Shown in pieces: positions 8,814 to 20,465 of a stretch of 64,000 nt of DNA. This DNA is from Podospora pseudocomata (Eukaryota > Ascomycota > Sordariomycetes > Sordariales > Podosporaceae): positions 2,108,001-2,172,000 of the forward strand of contig NW_026946363.1 of assembly GCF_035222375.1 (NCBI RefSeq), given 5' to 3'. The position numbers were made by a program, and so were the translations under genes. The notes under the pieces are model-generated. The model had not been told where the DNA came from. It ran no database searches and worked only from the letters and a program-made list of their open reading frames with translations. The first letter of the stretch is position 1, and every line of letters begins with the position of its first letter.

Positions 8814-10509
8814 TTAAGCAGACTTGGTCTCGCTGATCTGAGTCTCCTTCTCGACCTGGTTAAGGTCGACGCGGGCAACCTCAGCCTCGTCACCGTCGAT
8901 GATCTTGGCGAGCTCCTCGAGGGTGGGGCCCTTGGTCTCGACATACATGAAGTAGACAAAGGCAAGCTCGAGGAAGATCCAGCAGGTGTAGATGAGGTAG
9001 AGCTTCCAGGTGCTGTTGGTGGGGCCGAAGAAGTCGAAGGCGACGGGGTTGGCGTAGATGTTGAGGGTGAGAGCGCACTGGACGGACAAGTTCATGACCA
9101 TGAGACCCTTGGCGCGGAGCTTGTAGGGGAGGATCTCGATGGCGTAGCCGACGAGGAGACCGGACCAGGCGAGAGAGTACATGATGCCGAAGACCCAGAT
9201 GAAGAAGATCATGGCCTTGTCGGCACCGGGGGACTGCTTGGTGTCCCAGAGAGCAGAGCAGATGGTCCAGAAGACAAAGGTGCAGAACATGCCACCGGTG
9301 GAGGCCAGGAACATGGGGCGGCGACCGACCTTGTCGACAAGCATGGCCATGGTGACGGAGACGATGAGGGCAAGGCAGGTCTGGCCGGCACCGAGACCGA
9401 GCTTGGCAGTCTGGTCGGTGACACCGGCCGAGTCGTAGAGCTTGGAGGAGTAGTTGGAGATGATAGCGTTACCAGACCACTGGGAGAAGATACCGAGGGA
9501 GATGAGGACGGCGAATCTGTAGCGGTTGCCCTTGGTGCGGAAGAAATCGGCGTAGCTGGAGTTGCCCTTGGCCTCGTACTCGAGACGGATGGTCTCCTTG
9601 ATCTCCTGGTACTCGAACTGGACGGTGGGGTGCTGGTCGTTGCCGTTGGCGTGGTACTTGGCGAGCATAGCAAGAGCCTGGTCATGCTTGTCCTTGGCAA
9701 TGAGGAAACGGGGGGACTCGGGGACCCAGTAGATGAAGGCAAGCTGGATGAGCGAGGGGAGGGCCTGGAGAAGGGCGGGCACACGCCACGACCAGTCGGT
9801 GGGGACGTAGGCGGTGCCGAAGGCGAGCCAGGAGACGATCAAGGCACCGACGTTCCACAGGCAGTTGTAGACGCTGGTAAGACGGCCACGATGCTGGGGA
9901 TGGCAGATTTCGGTGAGAAGCATGGGAGACGAGATCTGGGCGAGGGAGTTGCCGAAACCGAGGAGGACACGGCCACCCATGAAGACACGGATGTTGGTGC
10001 AAGAACCCTGGATGACGGCACCGACAATCATGATAACGCAGCCAATGGCGATGGGGAGCTTGCGACCAAAGTTATCGGCGAGGAGAGGGCTGTAGACACG
10101 GGCCAGGTCAGCAATCGTTGATTGCCGTTGGGCTTCTTTACTCTCTGGAATCCAAAACTTACACGATAGGGATAGAGACCAAAGAACCAATCTGGTAGAG
10201 AGCACCGACGAGACCGAGGAGGGAACCTCTGGGTCTCTCGAAGTAGCTGTCCCACTGCTCCATGTTCTGGACAGCGTTGAAAAGCATACTGTAGATACCA
10301 TGTTAGCAAGGGACCCCCCAGTTTTGCTTCCGAAACCAAACGTACCCATCGTAACCGGTGGTAGCAGAGGCAACGCAAAGAATGATGGCGAAGAAGTAGA
10401 GCTTGCGAAGACCGGGCTCCTGACGCCAGTTGACTCTCTCAAACTGAGGAGCCTCCTCCTGGGCGACCTCGGCCGCCGCAGCTTGGGGCTTCTTATCGAA
10501 GATGCCCAT
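8814..10509 (-). CDS. MFS sugar transporter (hexose/lactose-permease-like)
   Basis: Three exons on the minus strand, 10346-10509, 10163-10288 and 8814-10089, have introns of 57 bp (GTACGT donor) and 73 bp (GTAAGT donor) and give 521 residues. The start MGIFDKKPQ precedes about 35 cytosolic residues. It has the marks of the fungal sugar porter family: GYDGMLFNAVQ after the first membrane segment, DNFGRK in the loop between segments 2 and 3, GGRVLLGFGN, the PESPRFL motif after segment 6, DKVGRRPMFL in the second half, and VETKGPTLEEL after segment 12. Twelve hydrophobic segments are apparent. It should import a mono- or disaccharide across the plasma membrane by proton symport. The sugar cannot be told from sequence. 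Codon choice is strongly C-ending throughout, which suggests high expression. Its start region faces the long upstream region of MSH3. Confidence 0.92.
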
Positions 10510-12548
10510 GGTGATGGATGGTTGGTGTGTGAACTCGACGATGGGCTGTGAGGTGCGAGAGAGGCAGCAATTGAATGGCTCTCAAGAAAGATGTTGGCGA
10601 CACAGCTGACCCGGCTCCTTGGATCCTAAAAGGGTGGGATTGTCAGGAACGCAAAAACGAGGATGGGATGGGGGATTATAAAGACATGTTGCTCAGGGAC
10701 GGTCAACCAACCCTGGGGTACGGAAGAGTCGTGGAGACCAAGACGGACAGACGGACCGGCCAGGCGTTCGAGGGACAACCGGGGTTGGGCAGGCATCATG
10801 GGGGGAGGTGTGGGACATGTTCACACCAGAGAAGCTTGACCAACTGCGGCCCTGAGCCCACCACCTCACCACCCCAGAACCGCTACCCGTACGGCGAATC
10901 CTCCACTTCTGCAAATAGCTAGTGTCTTTTGTTCAGTTCCAGGCACGTCTGGATGGGGCTCGCATGCACGCCGATACAGCCCGTACAGGTCGTCGGTACG
11001 GGACAGGACGGCAACAGATTGCTGGCTCTCAGTTGAAAGTACCCCCCCTTGTTGGTCTCGCCAGTTCCCGACGGGCTGGCCGGAGACGGGTTGCTTGTCA
11101 ATGAGGCTAATATGATATGTATGTATGTCCCATCAAGCCATACGTACACAGTACTCATATTCGAGATGCTTCACTCAGGACTGGACTGTGTCAAGCTCGT
11201 GAAACTTTCCTCTCTTGATTTCCGTGACAACACATTTCCTGGGGACCCCAGGTCTCCCCAGCCCGCTCCTCCCCGTACCCCAGAGAAGTCTGCAAAAAAA
11301 GATGGAGCGATGACACCAAAGCATCGTGGAGTCGAGTTGATCACCAGGTCTCTCCAATCTTTCCCCAACTTTGACCACTTCTCCCCCAGCTTTGGCCCCT
11401 CCTGTGGGAACCCGCACTTTTTTTCCTTGCCGAGACTTGGCAGACATGGGCCTCGATGGCGCCCCTGGGGGGGTAAGCTCGTCTGCTTGCCCGCCTTGGG
11501 GATCGGACCGGTTTTCGCGTGGGCTCCTGGTCAGCGTCCAGCCAACCGAGCAGCGTCGAGCGAATGGGAGCATGCCGCCGCCGCCACTTTCAGCAACCTA
11601 TGCACGGCCGGTGGAAGCGGACCGACAAAGAGATCGCGCTGCATATTGGCGCTGAGATGTGGCGCGCACTTGAGCTTGATTTGGCCAACGCTCACTAACG
11701 TCTCAACGTCGTCCTGTGATGGTTTCGTTTCTGTCATCAGGGAGGGAATCAAAGGCTCTGCTCTCTCAACTTGTTCGAGAGATAACCATGGTTGGCAGCG
11801 GAAAAGAGACGAATTGTTGACCCACGGGAAGGCAGGGGTGTGCTCCTTTCTCAATTAGGCAGTATTTGCCAAAGTCGGGAGCTCCCCAGGGGGGGTCCCA
11901 GGATGTCACGGCGGCAGGTATATGAGATGCATACCGACTGCAATGGTATGGCCATGCGTGCCGATAATACACAGGCCTCGCTTGGGCTGGCAGAAGCTGG
12001 GCACAAACCCGACGCTTGGAAACAAGCACATCCCGCTCCGCGTAGACGACTTGGAGATGTGCCGGTACGTCGAGGTCGAAGTTAGGCGGCCGATGCCAAG
12101 GGGGTGGTGATGGTGAAGAAGGTTACGGAGTAGTCTAGCTACATACTAATGCGGGCAGAGCTGGTAGCCAGTCGGAGGAGACATCTCGTAGGGAAGCCGG
12201 AGTGGCACACCCTCGCCGCCGAAGCACATGATGGTGATGTTTGGAGACAGCCAGTGGGCCAGTGGGGTAGCGAGCCGTCAAGTTTCCAACGACAGCCGGT
12301 GATTGGTCCGTAGGAAGCCTCCCCGTGTTTCCGACGAGTGGGAATCCGGGGCACCCCGCTTTCTTTTCGGCCTTGATCATGTTTTTGGCGCTGACTTGAG
12401 GCCCTTCCAAATGGGCGACATGTCACTGCCAGAAGCACTAGTGGCTGTTGGGCAAACACGCTTGTGCAAGAACGAAGATGTTTCTCCGGGTTGGTGAGTG
12501 ATGATGCCCTGTTTCGCGAAGTTCGCCCTCACGGCGGCATCTCCAGCT

Positions 12549-12581
12549 GGGCGTTCACTGGGCGTTCACTGGGCGTTCTGG
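12549..12581. repeat. Short tandem repeat, 11 bp x 3
   Basis: GGGCGTTCACT occurs twice in a row, followed by a third diverged unit GGGCGTTCTGG. Confidence 0.85.
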
Positions 12582-13760
12582 GGTGCGGCTCCCCCGTTGA
12601 TGCTAAGGGATCGAGCTAACGCTTGCCTCGCAACTTCTCCCGGCTTGGCTTTTCATTCAGGCTAAAAGGACCTGGCCCTCAGCCGTTTTTGCTCAGCAGG
12701 CGTTTCCTACCCGTGCTTTCTAGCGTCCAGATAGCGTTTCGAAAAAGACTTTTTCCGCTGGTGAGCTGATCCCATCTGATCTGATCGGCTCGCGGCCGGT
12801 GAGGCGTGTGTAGGGGAAAGGGGAAGGGCGCGGTGAGTGCCGGACACATGGCCCGAGGCTATTACTAGTAGTTTTGCTAGTTTCTGCAGCTGTCAACCAG
12901 GAAGTTGTCGTGAGCTCGGTGCCTTCTCCGTGCCTTTTGTCATTTTACCATGTGGGAGACACGCTATGTGGCCATCACCGAGTCCACTGTGGAGAGAGTG
13001 CTGGAGACTCGAGACCACAGGCGGCCTGATATCTCGATGGATCAAAAAGAGGCGGTAACATCATGCTTGAAGCCAACGAAGCCAATGAAGCCAATGACGT
13101 GCAGACAAGTCTTGAAGCACGCCAATATTGTCACCCCGGGGAAGGGAAATAATGCACCCTGCCATCCGAGGCTAGAGGCGCTGATATCAAACACACGATA
13201 TCACTTGGACGACACACACGATTCCCAGGTGCCCGGGACGCAGAGACAGAGAGCAGAGATGAAATCCATTATTAAGTGTCGCATCTGGGTGTGGAACTAT
13301 TCCCAAACAGCCACGGTGGTTTGCGGCACCAGGACAAAATAAGGGAAGCATAGGCGGGACGGCACCGTTCGCCGGTGGCACCTGAGGTCCTAGGGCCGCC
13401 CAAGAGGTGTCTAGGCCTCTCTGCATAAGTCTTGGGTGTTGTTGACTGTAACCGCAAAGTTTGGTCCCGATGCCTACCTAATATCGGGCATGGCACCGAA
13501 GGCATTGAATTTGGAATTTTCTGTTCTCCTCTTTTGAATCAACATGCCATCTCTCTCGAGGAGTTGTTGAAGAAGCAGCGGTGATGCCGTCGTGTCTTCC
13601 CGACTGTTTCCGCTTGGGTGATGGTTGGGAAAAAAAGGCAATGGCCGGGGACATCCCTGCCAAAACTCGGGGGGAGGCGGCAGACGGAGTTTGAGGGGAA
13701 GGCTGGAAAAAGCGCGGGGTTAAGCACGGGCCACGTTGCGGTCATGTGAATTCGCTGCAG

Positions 13761-13822
13761 ATGCAACCACTCAGTTGCGCGGCGCGTTTCAATGCAACCA
13801 CTCAATTGCGCGGCGCGTTTCA
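13761..13822. promoter_or_regulatory. 31-bp tandem duplication with MluI-box-like cores upstream of MSH3
   Basis: Two adjacent 31-bp units (13761-13791 and 13792-13822) differ at one base. Each contains GCGCGTTTC, which on the other strand reads GAAACGCGC with the ACGCG core bound by MBF-type G1/S regulators in yeasts. A perfect ACGCGT lies at 13846-13851, about 100 bp before the MSH3 ATG. The tandem repeat is visible directly; its role as an MBF site is inferred. Confidence 0.5.
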
Positions 13823-13948
13823 ATGCGCGCGTCCAATTTTTGGCTACGCGTCTGCCGTGGAGTCATTCGTCCCTTTCTGGTGCCGCCGTGACATCACCGT
13901 AACGACTACACATAGCATCGCCAACCAGACCAAATCCACTGCGGCATC

Positions 13949-16900
13949 ATGGTTGGGTCTTCGAAACCATCCGAAAAGAAGCAGTCATCCTTGACTAGTT
14001 TCTTCACCCCAAAGACTGTCAATGGCTTGTCACAGAAGTTGGCTGCCCAGAAGCCAGCCAAAGACGACTCCAAAGCTGGACGCTCGTCCTCGCCATCGGC
14101 CCCTGGACCGTCTCAAGTCTCCAGGTTCAAGCGACCTCTCCAAGAGGACAATGACTCCGGGAATGGGACTGAAAAGACTACCAGGTCTAGCCGTTTGACC
14201 AAACGCGCCAAGCGTGTCCTTGACGACGATGACGAGTCCGAGAATCAGGAGCTTCCAAGCTCGCCTCCTGCTGGAAATGGCCCAAGTTCATCCAGAACCG
14301 GAAAATATGTCTACGATGAGGGGTCCGCCTCAAAGACTGGCGCACCCGACGAGGACGAGACCGAAGATGCGGCAACGAGACGGAAGAAGGAGGAGCTGCA
14401 CAAGAAGTTTGTCAAGAAGCTTGGCCATCCAGACAGCATGTCGTACATGAAGAGGCGCAATGGTGCCCCAGACAGTTCTACTCCAGGCCTGGAGGGTGAT
14501 GACGCCGAAGGAGAGGATGAGGCTGAGGAGGACGAACCACCACCGACCAAGGGCAAGAAGAAGGGTGCCAAGACTGGCAAGCTTACGCCTATGGAAATCC
14601 AGTTTCTCGATATCAAGAGGAAACACATGGATACTCTCTTGATTGTCGAAGTTGGTTACAAGTTCAAGTTCTTTGGCGAGGATGCTCGGATAGCTGCCAA
14701 AGAGCTGAGCATTGTGTGCATTCCTGGCAAATTCAGATACGATGAGCGTAGGTGCAACTTGCATGTGTTGTGTTCCGATCGTTATGCTGACCTTTCGCCA
14801 AGATCCATCCGAAGCCCATCTCGACCGATTCGCCTCTGCCAGCGTGCCAGTTCACCGACTAAACGTACACGCCAAACGCCTTGTTGCTGCTGGTCACAAA
14901 GTTGGTGTTGTCCGCCAAGTTGAGACTGCAGCCCTCAAGAAAGCCGGCGACAATCGCAACGCACCATTCGTCCGAAAACTTACCAATGTCTACACCAAGG
15001 GCACATACATCGACGAGACAGGGGAGCTGGATCAACCGGGAGATGCCACTGGTGCTCCATCTGGTGGCTATCTGCTTTGTCTTACTGAATCCCCGACCAA
15101 GGGGTCTGGCACTGATGAGAAAGTGCAAGTCGGAATTATTGCCGTACAGCCTGCAACCGGAGATATCATCTATGATGACTTTGAAGATGGCTTCATGAGG
15201 CGGGAGATGGAGACCCGGTTGCTCCATATCTCGCCTTGCGAATTCCTCATTGTCGGTGACTTGTCCAAGGCCTCCGACAAAATTGTCAAGCATCTTTCTG
15301 GCAGCCGTACCAACGTGTTCGGTGATCGAAGTCGGGTTGAGCGGGTGCCCAAGTCAAAGACGATGGCTGCTGAGGCTCACTCTCATGTCACCCAGTTTTA
15401 TGCTGACAAGACCAAAGAGGATGACGAGAACTCAGCAGCGCTTTTAGAGAAGGTCTTGAAGCTGCCGGAGTCAGTCACCATCTGTCTGTCAGCAATGATC
15501 AACCATCTCACCGAATATGGCCTGCAACATATCTTTGGTTTGACCAAGTACTTTCAGTCGTTTAGTACACGACAGCACATGTTGATCAACGGGACAACAC
15601 TTGAGAGTCTCGAGGTCTACCGAAACTCTACGGACCACTCTGAAAAGGGTAGTCTGATGTGGGCATTGGACAAAACCCAGACCAGGCCTGGCCAGAGACT
15701 GCTGAGAAAATGGATTGGTCGTCCATTGCTTGACCAGCAGCGGCTAGAAGAGCGTGTCACTGCAGTAGAAGAGCTTCTAGAGAAGCAGTCTGCCATTCAG
15801 GTTAGCAAGCTGACCGGCATGCTGGCCTCGATCAAGGCCGATCTGGAGCGCAGCTTGATCCGTATATACTACGGAAAGTGCACTAGGCCAGAGCTTCTGT
15901 CAACCCTTCAGACTCTCCAGAAAATCGCCATGGAGTATCACAGAGTGAAGTCTCCGGCAGAGACAGGCTTCAAGTCAAGCCTGCTCCAGGAGACCCTTCT
16001 CTCTCTGCCTGCCATCGGTGATATCGTCACCTCCTACCTCGACAAGATCAACGCCCAAGCCGCCAGAAAAGACGACAAATACAACTTCTTCCGCGAGGAA
16101 GAGGAGACAGACGACATCACCGATCACAAGCTGGGGATCGCGGCGGTAGAGGCCGATCTCGACGCCTACCGCAAAGAAGCCACGGCCAAACTCAAGAAGA
16201 AGGTTTTGGTGGAATACACCACCGTCTCCGGCATCGAATACCTCATCGAGGTAGCCAACACCGACCTCAAAAACGTCCCCGCCTCTTGGGCCAAAACCTC
16301 TGGCACCAAGAAGGTCTCTCGGTTCCACACCCCAGAGGTGATCAAACTCATCAGCGAGCGCGACCAGCACCGCGAAGCCCTCGCCGCCGCCTGTGATGCC
16401 GCCTTTTCGGCTCTTCTCTCGTCTCTCGCGGCGGAGTATCAACCACTCCGCGACGCCGTCTCCTCTCTCGCCACATTGGACTGTCTTTTGTCCCTCTCCC
16501 AGGTGGCCTCCCTACCGGGCTACTCCAAACCCAACTTCCTCCCCATCACGGCCCCCCCTTCGATTTCCATCGTCGAAGGCCGCCACCCCATAGCAGAACA
16601 CACCCTTTCCACTCCTTACATCCCCTTCACCACCTCCCTCTCCTCGCCTGCCCCCTTGGCCCAACTGATCACAGGCCCCAACATGGGCGGTAAATCCTCC
16701 TACGTTCGCTCCGTCGCGCTCCTCGTTTTGCTTGCTCAGATGGGGAGCTACGTCCCCGCAACAGAAATGACGCTCACCCCCTGCGACGCCATCTTCACCC
16801 GCATGGGCGCGAGGGATAACCTCTTTGCGGGGGAATCAACCTTTATGGTTGAGGTCAGTGAAACAGCTTCTATTCTCCGCTCCGCCACCCCGAGGAGCCT

Positions 16901-17372
16901 GGTGATTCTGGATGAGCTGGGCAGGGGGACGTCGACGCACGACGGTGCGGCGATTGCGCATGCGGTGCTGGATTATGTGGTTAAGGAGGTGGGGTGTTTG
17001 ACGTTGTTTATCACGCATTATCAGAACCTGGCGAGGGTGGCGGAGGGGTTGGGGGATGGGAGGGTGAGGTGTGTGCACATGAAGTTTAGGGTTGAGAGAG
17101 GGGGGGATGGGGATGGGCAGGAGGAGGAGGTTACGTTTTTGTATGAAGTTGCCGAGGGGGTGGCGCATCGGAGTTATGGGTTGAATGTGGGGAGGTTGGC
17201 GAGGTTGCCGAAGCAGGTGTTGGAGGTTGCGGGGGTGAAGAGTAGGGAGATGGAGGAGGGGGTGAAGGAGAGGAGGCTAAAGGGGGTGGTGGGGTTGTTG
17301 GGGGAGTTGATGAATGGGGAGAAGGGGGAGGAGGAGTTGGAGCAGCTTGTGGAGGGTATTGAACAGCTTTAG
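13949..17372 (+). CDS. MSH3: DNA mismatch repair protein Msh3
   Basis: Two exons, 13949-14747 and 14803-17372, are split by a 55-bp intron (GTAGGT donor) and give 1122 residues, the usual size for fungal Msh3. Residues about 10-20 contain QSSLTSFF, a PIP box for binding PCNA. An acidic, disordered linker follows, then the MutS-I domain ([20 protein letters not shown] near residue 210), connector, lever and clamp. The ATPase domain has Walker A GPNMGGKS at about residue 891 and Walker B/signature [12 protein letters not shown] at about 970. With Msh2 it forms MutS-beta, which recognises insertion-deletion loops and 3' flaps in the nucleus. The MutS-I region and PIP box distinguish it from Msh2 and Msh4, and it lacks the PWWP-like region of some Msh6. 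The final 480 bp turn abruptly G-rich on the coding strand. Confidence 0.96.
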
Positions 17373-19040
17373 GTGGGCAAGGGACTGTGGAGTGTGGCAA
17401 TTGTTAATTGTGGGAGTATACATAGGACTGGAGTTGGTTGGGGTTGGTGATTGGTGTTGGGAGGGGGGTTATTGCAGCTACCTACCTAGGTTTGAGTCGG
17501 GGAGATATCTGGAAGGTAGGTGCAGTACATGAAATTGAATATTCCACAATTGTGTATATGTAGGACCAATAATGAAGTTCCTGTTATATCTTGCACCAGC
17601 CGTGCTCAACACATTTGATCTACTTCATACTGAGAAGAGGAGGTTTGACATGACGACGATAGATCATCTTCCAATCTTTCCCCCCCATGAACTTCATCCA
17701 TGCCTTGAACCTGCTAGACGACTCTGCTTAATTTCTTCTTGTCTCTGGCGGCAGAGCTCCTGATGGAACGGTATCCCAATAGTTGTTTGTATCCTCGATC
17801 TCCAAACATTTATTACAACGTCGTTAATGCTCGCATTGGGTACAGAGCGTTTTCATCGTTTCTCGCCGATACGGTCCATGCTGATGGGGGCACTACGGGG
17901 GTTTCATGTTACTTTACCAGTCTGGTGACATATGTGCAAGGGATATGGTGATGGTAAAGACTTACGCAATACCAGAAGAACCAGACGGTTGGTGGGTTGG
18001 GTTTGTTGGTGGCATTGTTGATGTTGTTGATGTTGAGGAGGATGGAATAAACTGGAAGATCCAAAGGTGTGTTTGACTTGTTAGGTATTTGCAGTGACGA
18101 GTGCTACAATAACTGACGACAACAACGAATCTATTAAGAGAGGACGAAAATGTTTTGATAGGGGAGTCAAGAAGGAAGGGGCTTACCTTTATATATCGAA
18201 GGTTCCCCTTCCTCTTGCACTAGGTGCCTTGGGTACGCGTTATATGCCATACCCCTCGCTCTTGTTTCGGCTTGCCATCTCGGGGGACCGGCAATATCGC
18301 TTCCAACGAGCCAAGAGAGACAAATACCGAGTTCCCTCTTCGAGATCTTGACTGTTGTGTAACTTCCGGCAAGTTGGGACGAGGCTCTGGAGAGACAGCA
18401 GCACCGCCGACATGTACTTGATCCAAACCAATGAACGGTATGAGCTTTTTCAGTTCAAAGATGAAGAACCAGTCAACGTGACCTTGAACACTTTCCGGCT
18501 TCTTGTATCAACAGTGCAGGTAGGTGTTGTGTTTGTTATTCATCACCAGGGTTCGAGCGAGTAAGAAAGTCAGTTAACAAAGTGGACGCTTTTTGATAGA
18601 TTGTGTCTGAAGAGCGATTGTAACATAAATAAATTGGAGCTAAGCCTGGAGAGTAGGAAGTAGTACGTCGAAGGTGTGATCAGGTGTATCCTTCGTGGAA
18701 GTATCTCGTGGGCTTACCTGTCCTGAAGATGCCGAAGACATTCCGACTCCGTAAAAATCTGAATGGAGTGATATGATGTTGGGGCAAGCAAACGACATTT
18801 TCAGAGTGCAAGATAAGAAAACAGTAAAATCGATAGTCGGTGATATCCAATTGGAAATCGTTCGAGTCGTTTCACAGGTATTCTGAACAACACTTTAAGG
18901 ATGGAATGTGATTTATGACATGTGGGAGACCTACGAAATGTAGCTCTGTCAAGCTGAGAGGTAAGTTAACAATCAAGACAGGTTCAGACAGTCGAGGCAA
19001 AACGGATGGCAACACAACAGGAGCCAAAAAAGGCAAAAAT
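17373..19040. other. Intergenic region after MSH3
   Basis: About 1.7 kb with no supportable gene. One ATG-led frame at 17572 begins with a short hydrophobic stretch but lacks further support. AT content is moderately raised. Nothing else was recognised before the minus-strand tRNA. Confidence 0.45.
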
Positions 19041-19125
19041 TGATCGCGGCAGGGATCGAACCTGCGATCCTCTGCGATACTGGGATATTGTAAAGCAGAT
19101 GCCTTAACCACTGGGCCACGCAACC
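19041..19125 (-). tRNA. tRNA-Val(TAC) with a 12-nt intron
   Basis: On the minus strand the acceptor stem GGTTGCG pairs with CGCGATC (one G-T, one T-G), followed by discriminator A. The D-arm is GCCCAGTGGTTAAGGC and the anticodon stem TCTGC/GCAGA. The loop reads TTTACA, then a 12-nt insertion ATATCCCAGTAT, then C; position 33 is T and the anticodon is TAC, decoding GUA valine. The T-arm is GCAGGTTCGATCCCTGC. The gene lies about 200 bp upstream of the divergently transcribed ribosome recycling factor gene. Confidence 0.92.
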
Positions 19126-19322
19126 TATTTGATTGGTGGATGTGGACCGCAATTAAGTTTATGACAGGACCAAGCGGGAGCGGCCCGCATCTTGGCAAGC
19201 TCTTATCTTATCAGTGAATGTGATTGCACCCAAAGCTCAACTCCCCGCCAGCTTGAGATCAGACGGTACCTTGAGAGCTACAGGTGGAGCAACTGAAAGT
19301 GTCACAGACCATACCAAACAAA

Positions 19323-20259
19323 ATGAACTCACTCAGAGTGGCCAATTCCCTCGTCCGCAGCAACGTGACGGCTGCTGTGCTCAGGTACGTCCCTCCCAAG
19401 ACTCCATTGACTTTACTTTCCACTAACAGAAACCCCAAGAACCACTCCCTGCATCCTCCTCCCTCAAGCTCAAAGACCATGGCTCCCCCAACAACTCCCA
19501 CAACAAACCCTCCCCGTCCGGTCCTTCTCTCACTCCCCCTCCCTCTCAAAACGTAACCGCAAAGAAGAAGAACCCGAAGAAGACGACCCCCGAGGCAAAA
19601 AAGGCGGCAAGAAATCCAACAAAAAAGAAAAGGGCGGTGCCCCAGCCCAGCAGCAGCAACAAGAAGCCCAACCCTCAGCAGCCGCCGAAGACCCCTTCAA
19701 CCTCGACCCCCTCATCGCCCTCTTCCAAAAGACCGAATCCCACTACACCTCCCAGCTCGCCCTCCTCCGCTCCCCCACCGGCCGCTTCAACGTCGAGTCC
19801 ATCGGCGCCATTCCCGTCTCCTTCGACAAGAAGTCCACCGTCACGTACCGCCTCCAGGAGCTCGCCACCGTCGCCCCCCTAGGCGGCCGCCGGTGGTCCA
19901 TCCTCGCCTTTGAGGAAGCCTCCGTCAAGCCCATCATCTCGGCCGTCCTCAAGTCGCCAGACTTCAACCAGCAACCCCAGAGAAATGAGGAGAACCCCCT
20001 CGAGCTGACCATGACGGTCGAGCCGGAAAAGGTCGACGACCTGGTCAAGAGGGCAAAGGATCTCTGCACCGAGTGGAGGAATAAGCTCAGAGACGAAACG
20101 CACAAGCACGAGACCCATGTCAAAAAGAACAAGTCGTTGCTGAAGGATGACTTGTTCAAGATCAAGGAGGCGTTGAAAAAGCTTCAAGATGAGAGGATGA
20201 AGGTTGTTGCGAATAAAGAGAAGGAGGTCGTGGCCGCTATCCAGTCCAAGGCCAAATAG
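19323..20259 (+). CDS. RRF1: Mitochondrial ribosome recycling factor
   Basis: Exons 19323-19384 and 19440-20259 give 293 residues. The intron (GTACGT donor, branch CACTAAC at 19421-19427) uses the AG at 19438-19439. The nearer AG inside CTAACAG would lead into a stop at 19554. The N-terminus is a mitochondrial presequence (MNSLRVANSLVRSN, later VRSFSHSPSLSKRNRK), followed by a Lys/Glu-rich linker. The RRF fold starts at about DPFNLDPLIALFQKTESHY and includes FNVESIGAIPVSFDKKS, LELTMTVEPEKVDDLVKRAK and the long C-terminal helix KEALKKLQDERMKVV. The protein should split post-termination ribosomes in the mitochondrial matrix with EF-G2. It is convergent with another mitochondrial protein gene 206 bp away. 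Confidence 0.9.
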
Positions 20260-20465
20260 ACGACCAGGGTCTTAAAAAGGTTGTAGATGTTTTGTTAGAT
20301 AGTTGGTGCCCATACGAGGCGTTGGATCTCAAGTATACCAGTGTGCGTTTCATGTACCATCACAAAAAAAAAAGGACGAGTTACACAAAAGATTTCTTTC
20401 AGTCTAAATTCATATCACAGTAATATACCTAATGTTACATCGACAGCCTCACTGTCTTTTGTTGT

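Larger units (their letters stand above)
10510..13948. other. Divergent intergenic region between transporter and MSH3
   Basis: About 3.4 kb between two divergent genes. Frames of up to 269 codons exist but have no ATG-led, codon-biased or domain-like content. The region holds an 11-bp triple repeat near 12549 and tandem promoter repeats before MSH3. The remainder presumably carries 5' UTRs and promoters; nothing else is recognised. Confidence 0.5.

Noticed and set aside
8697-10121. A 474-codon frame on the plus strand opposite the sugar transporter
   Set aside because: It is the antisense shadow of the strongly biased transporter exon: acidic low-complexity sequence with no domain. The minus-strand exons carry sugar-porter motifs.
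11049-11858. A 269-codon plus-strand frame upstream of MSH3
   Set aside because: It has no ATG near its start, no domain, no consistent codon bias, and competing frames lie on both strands.
17572-17763. A 63-codon frame beginning MKFLLYLAPAVLN that could be a small secreted protein
   Set aside because: The hydrophobic start is short, the rest looks random, and no splice continuation or neighbour supports it.
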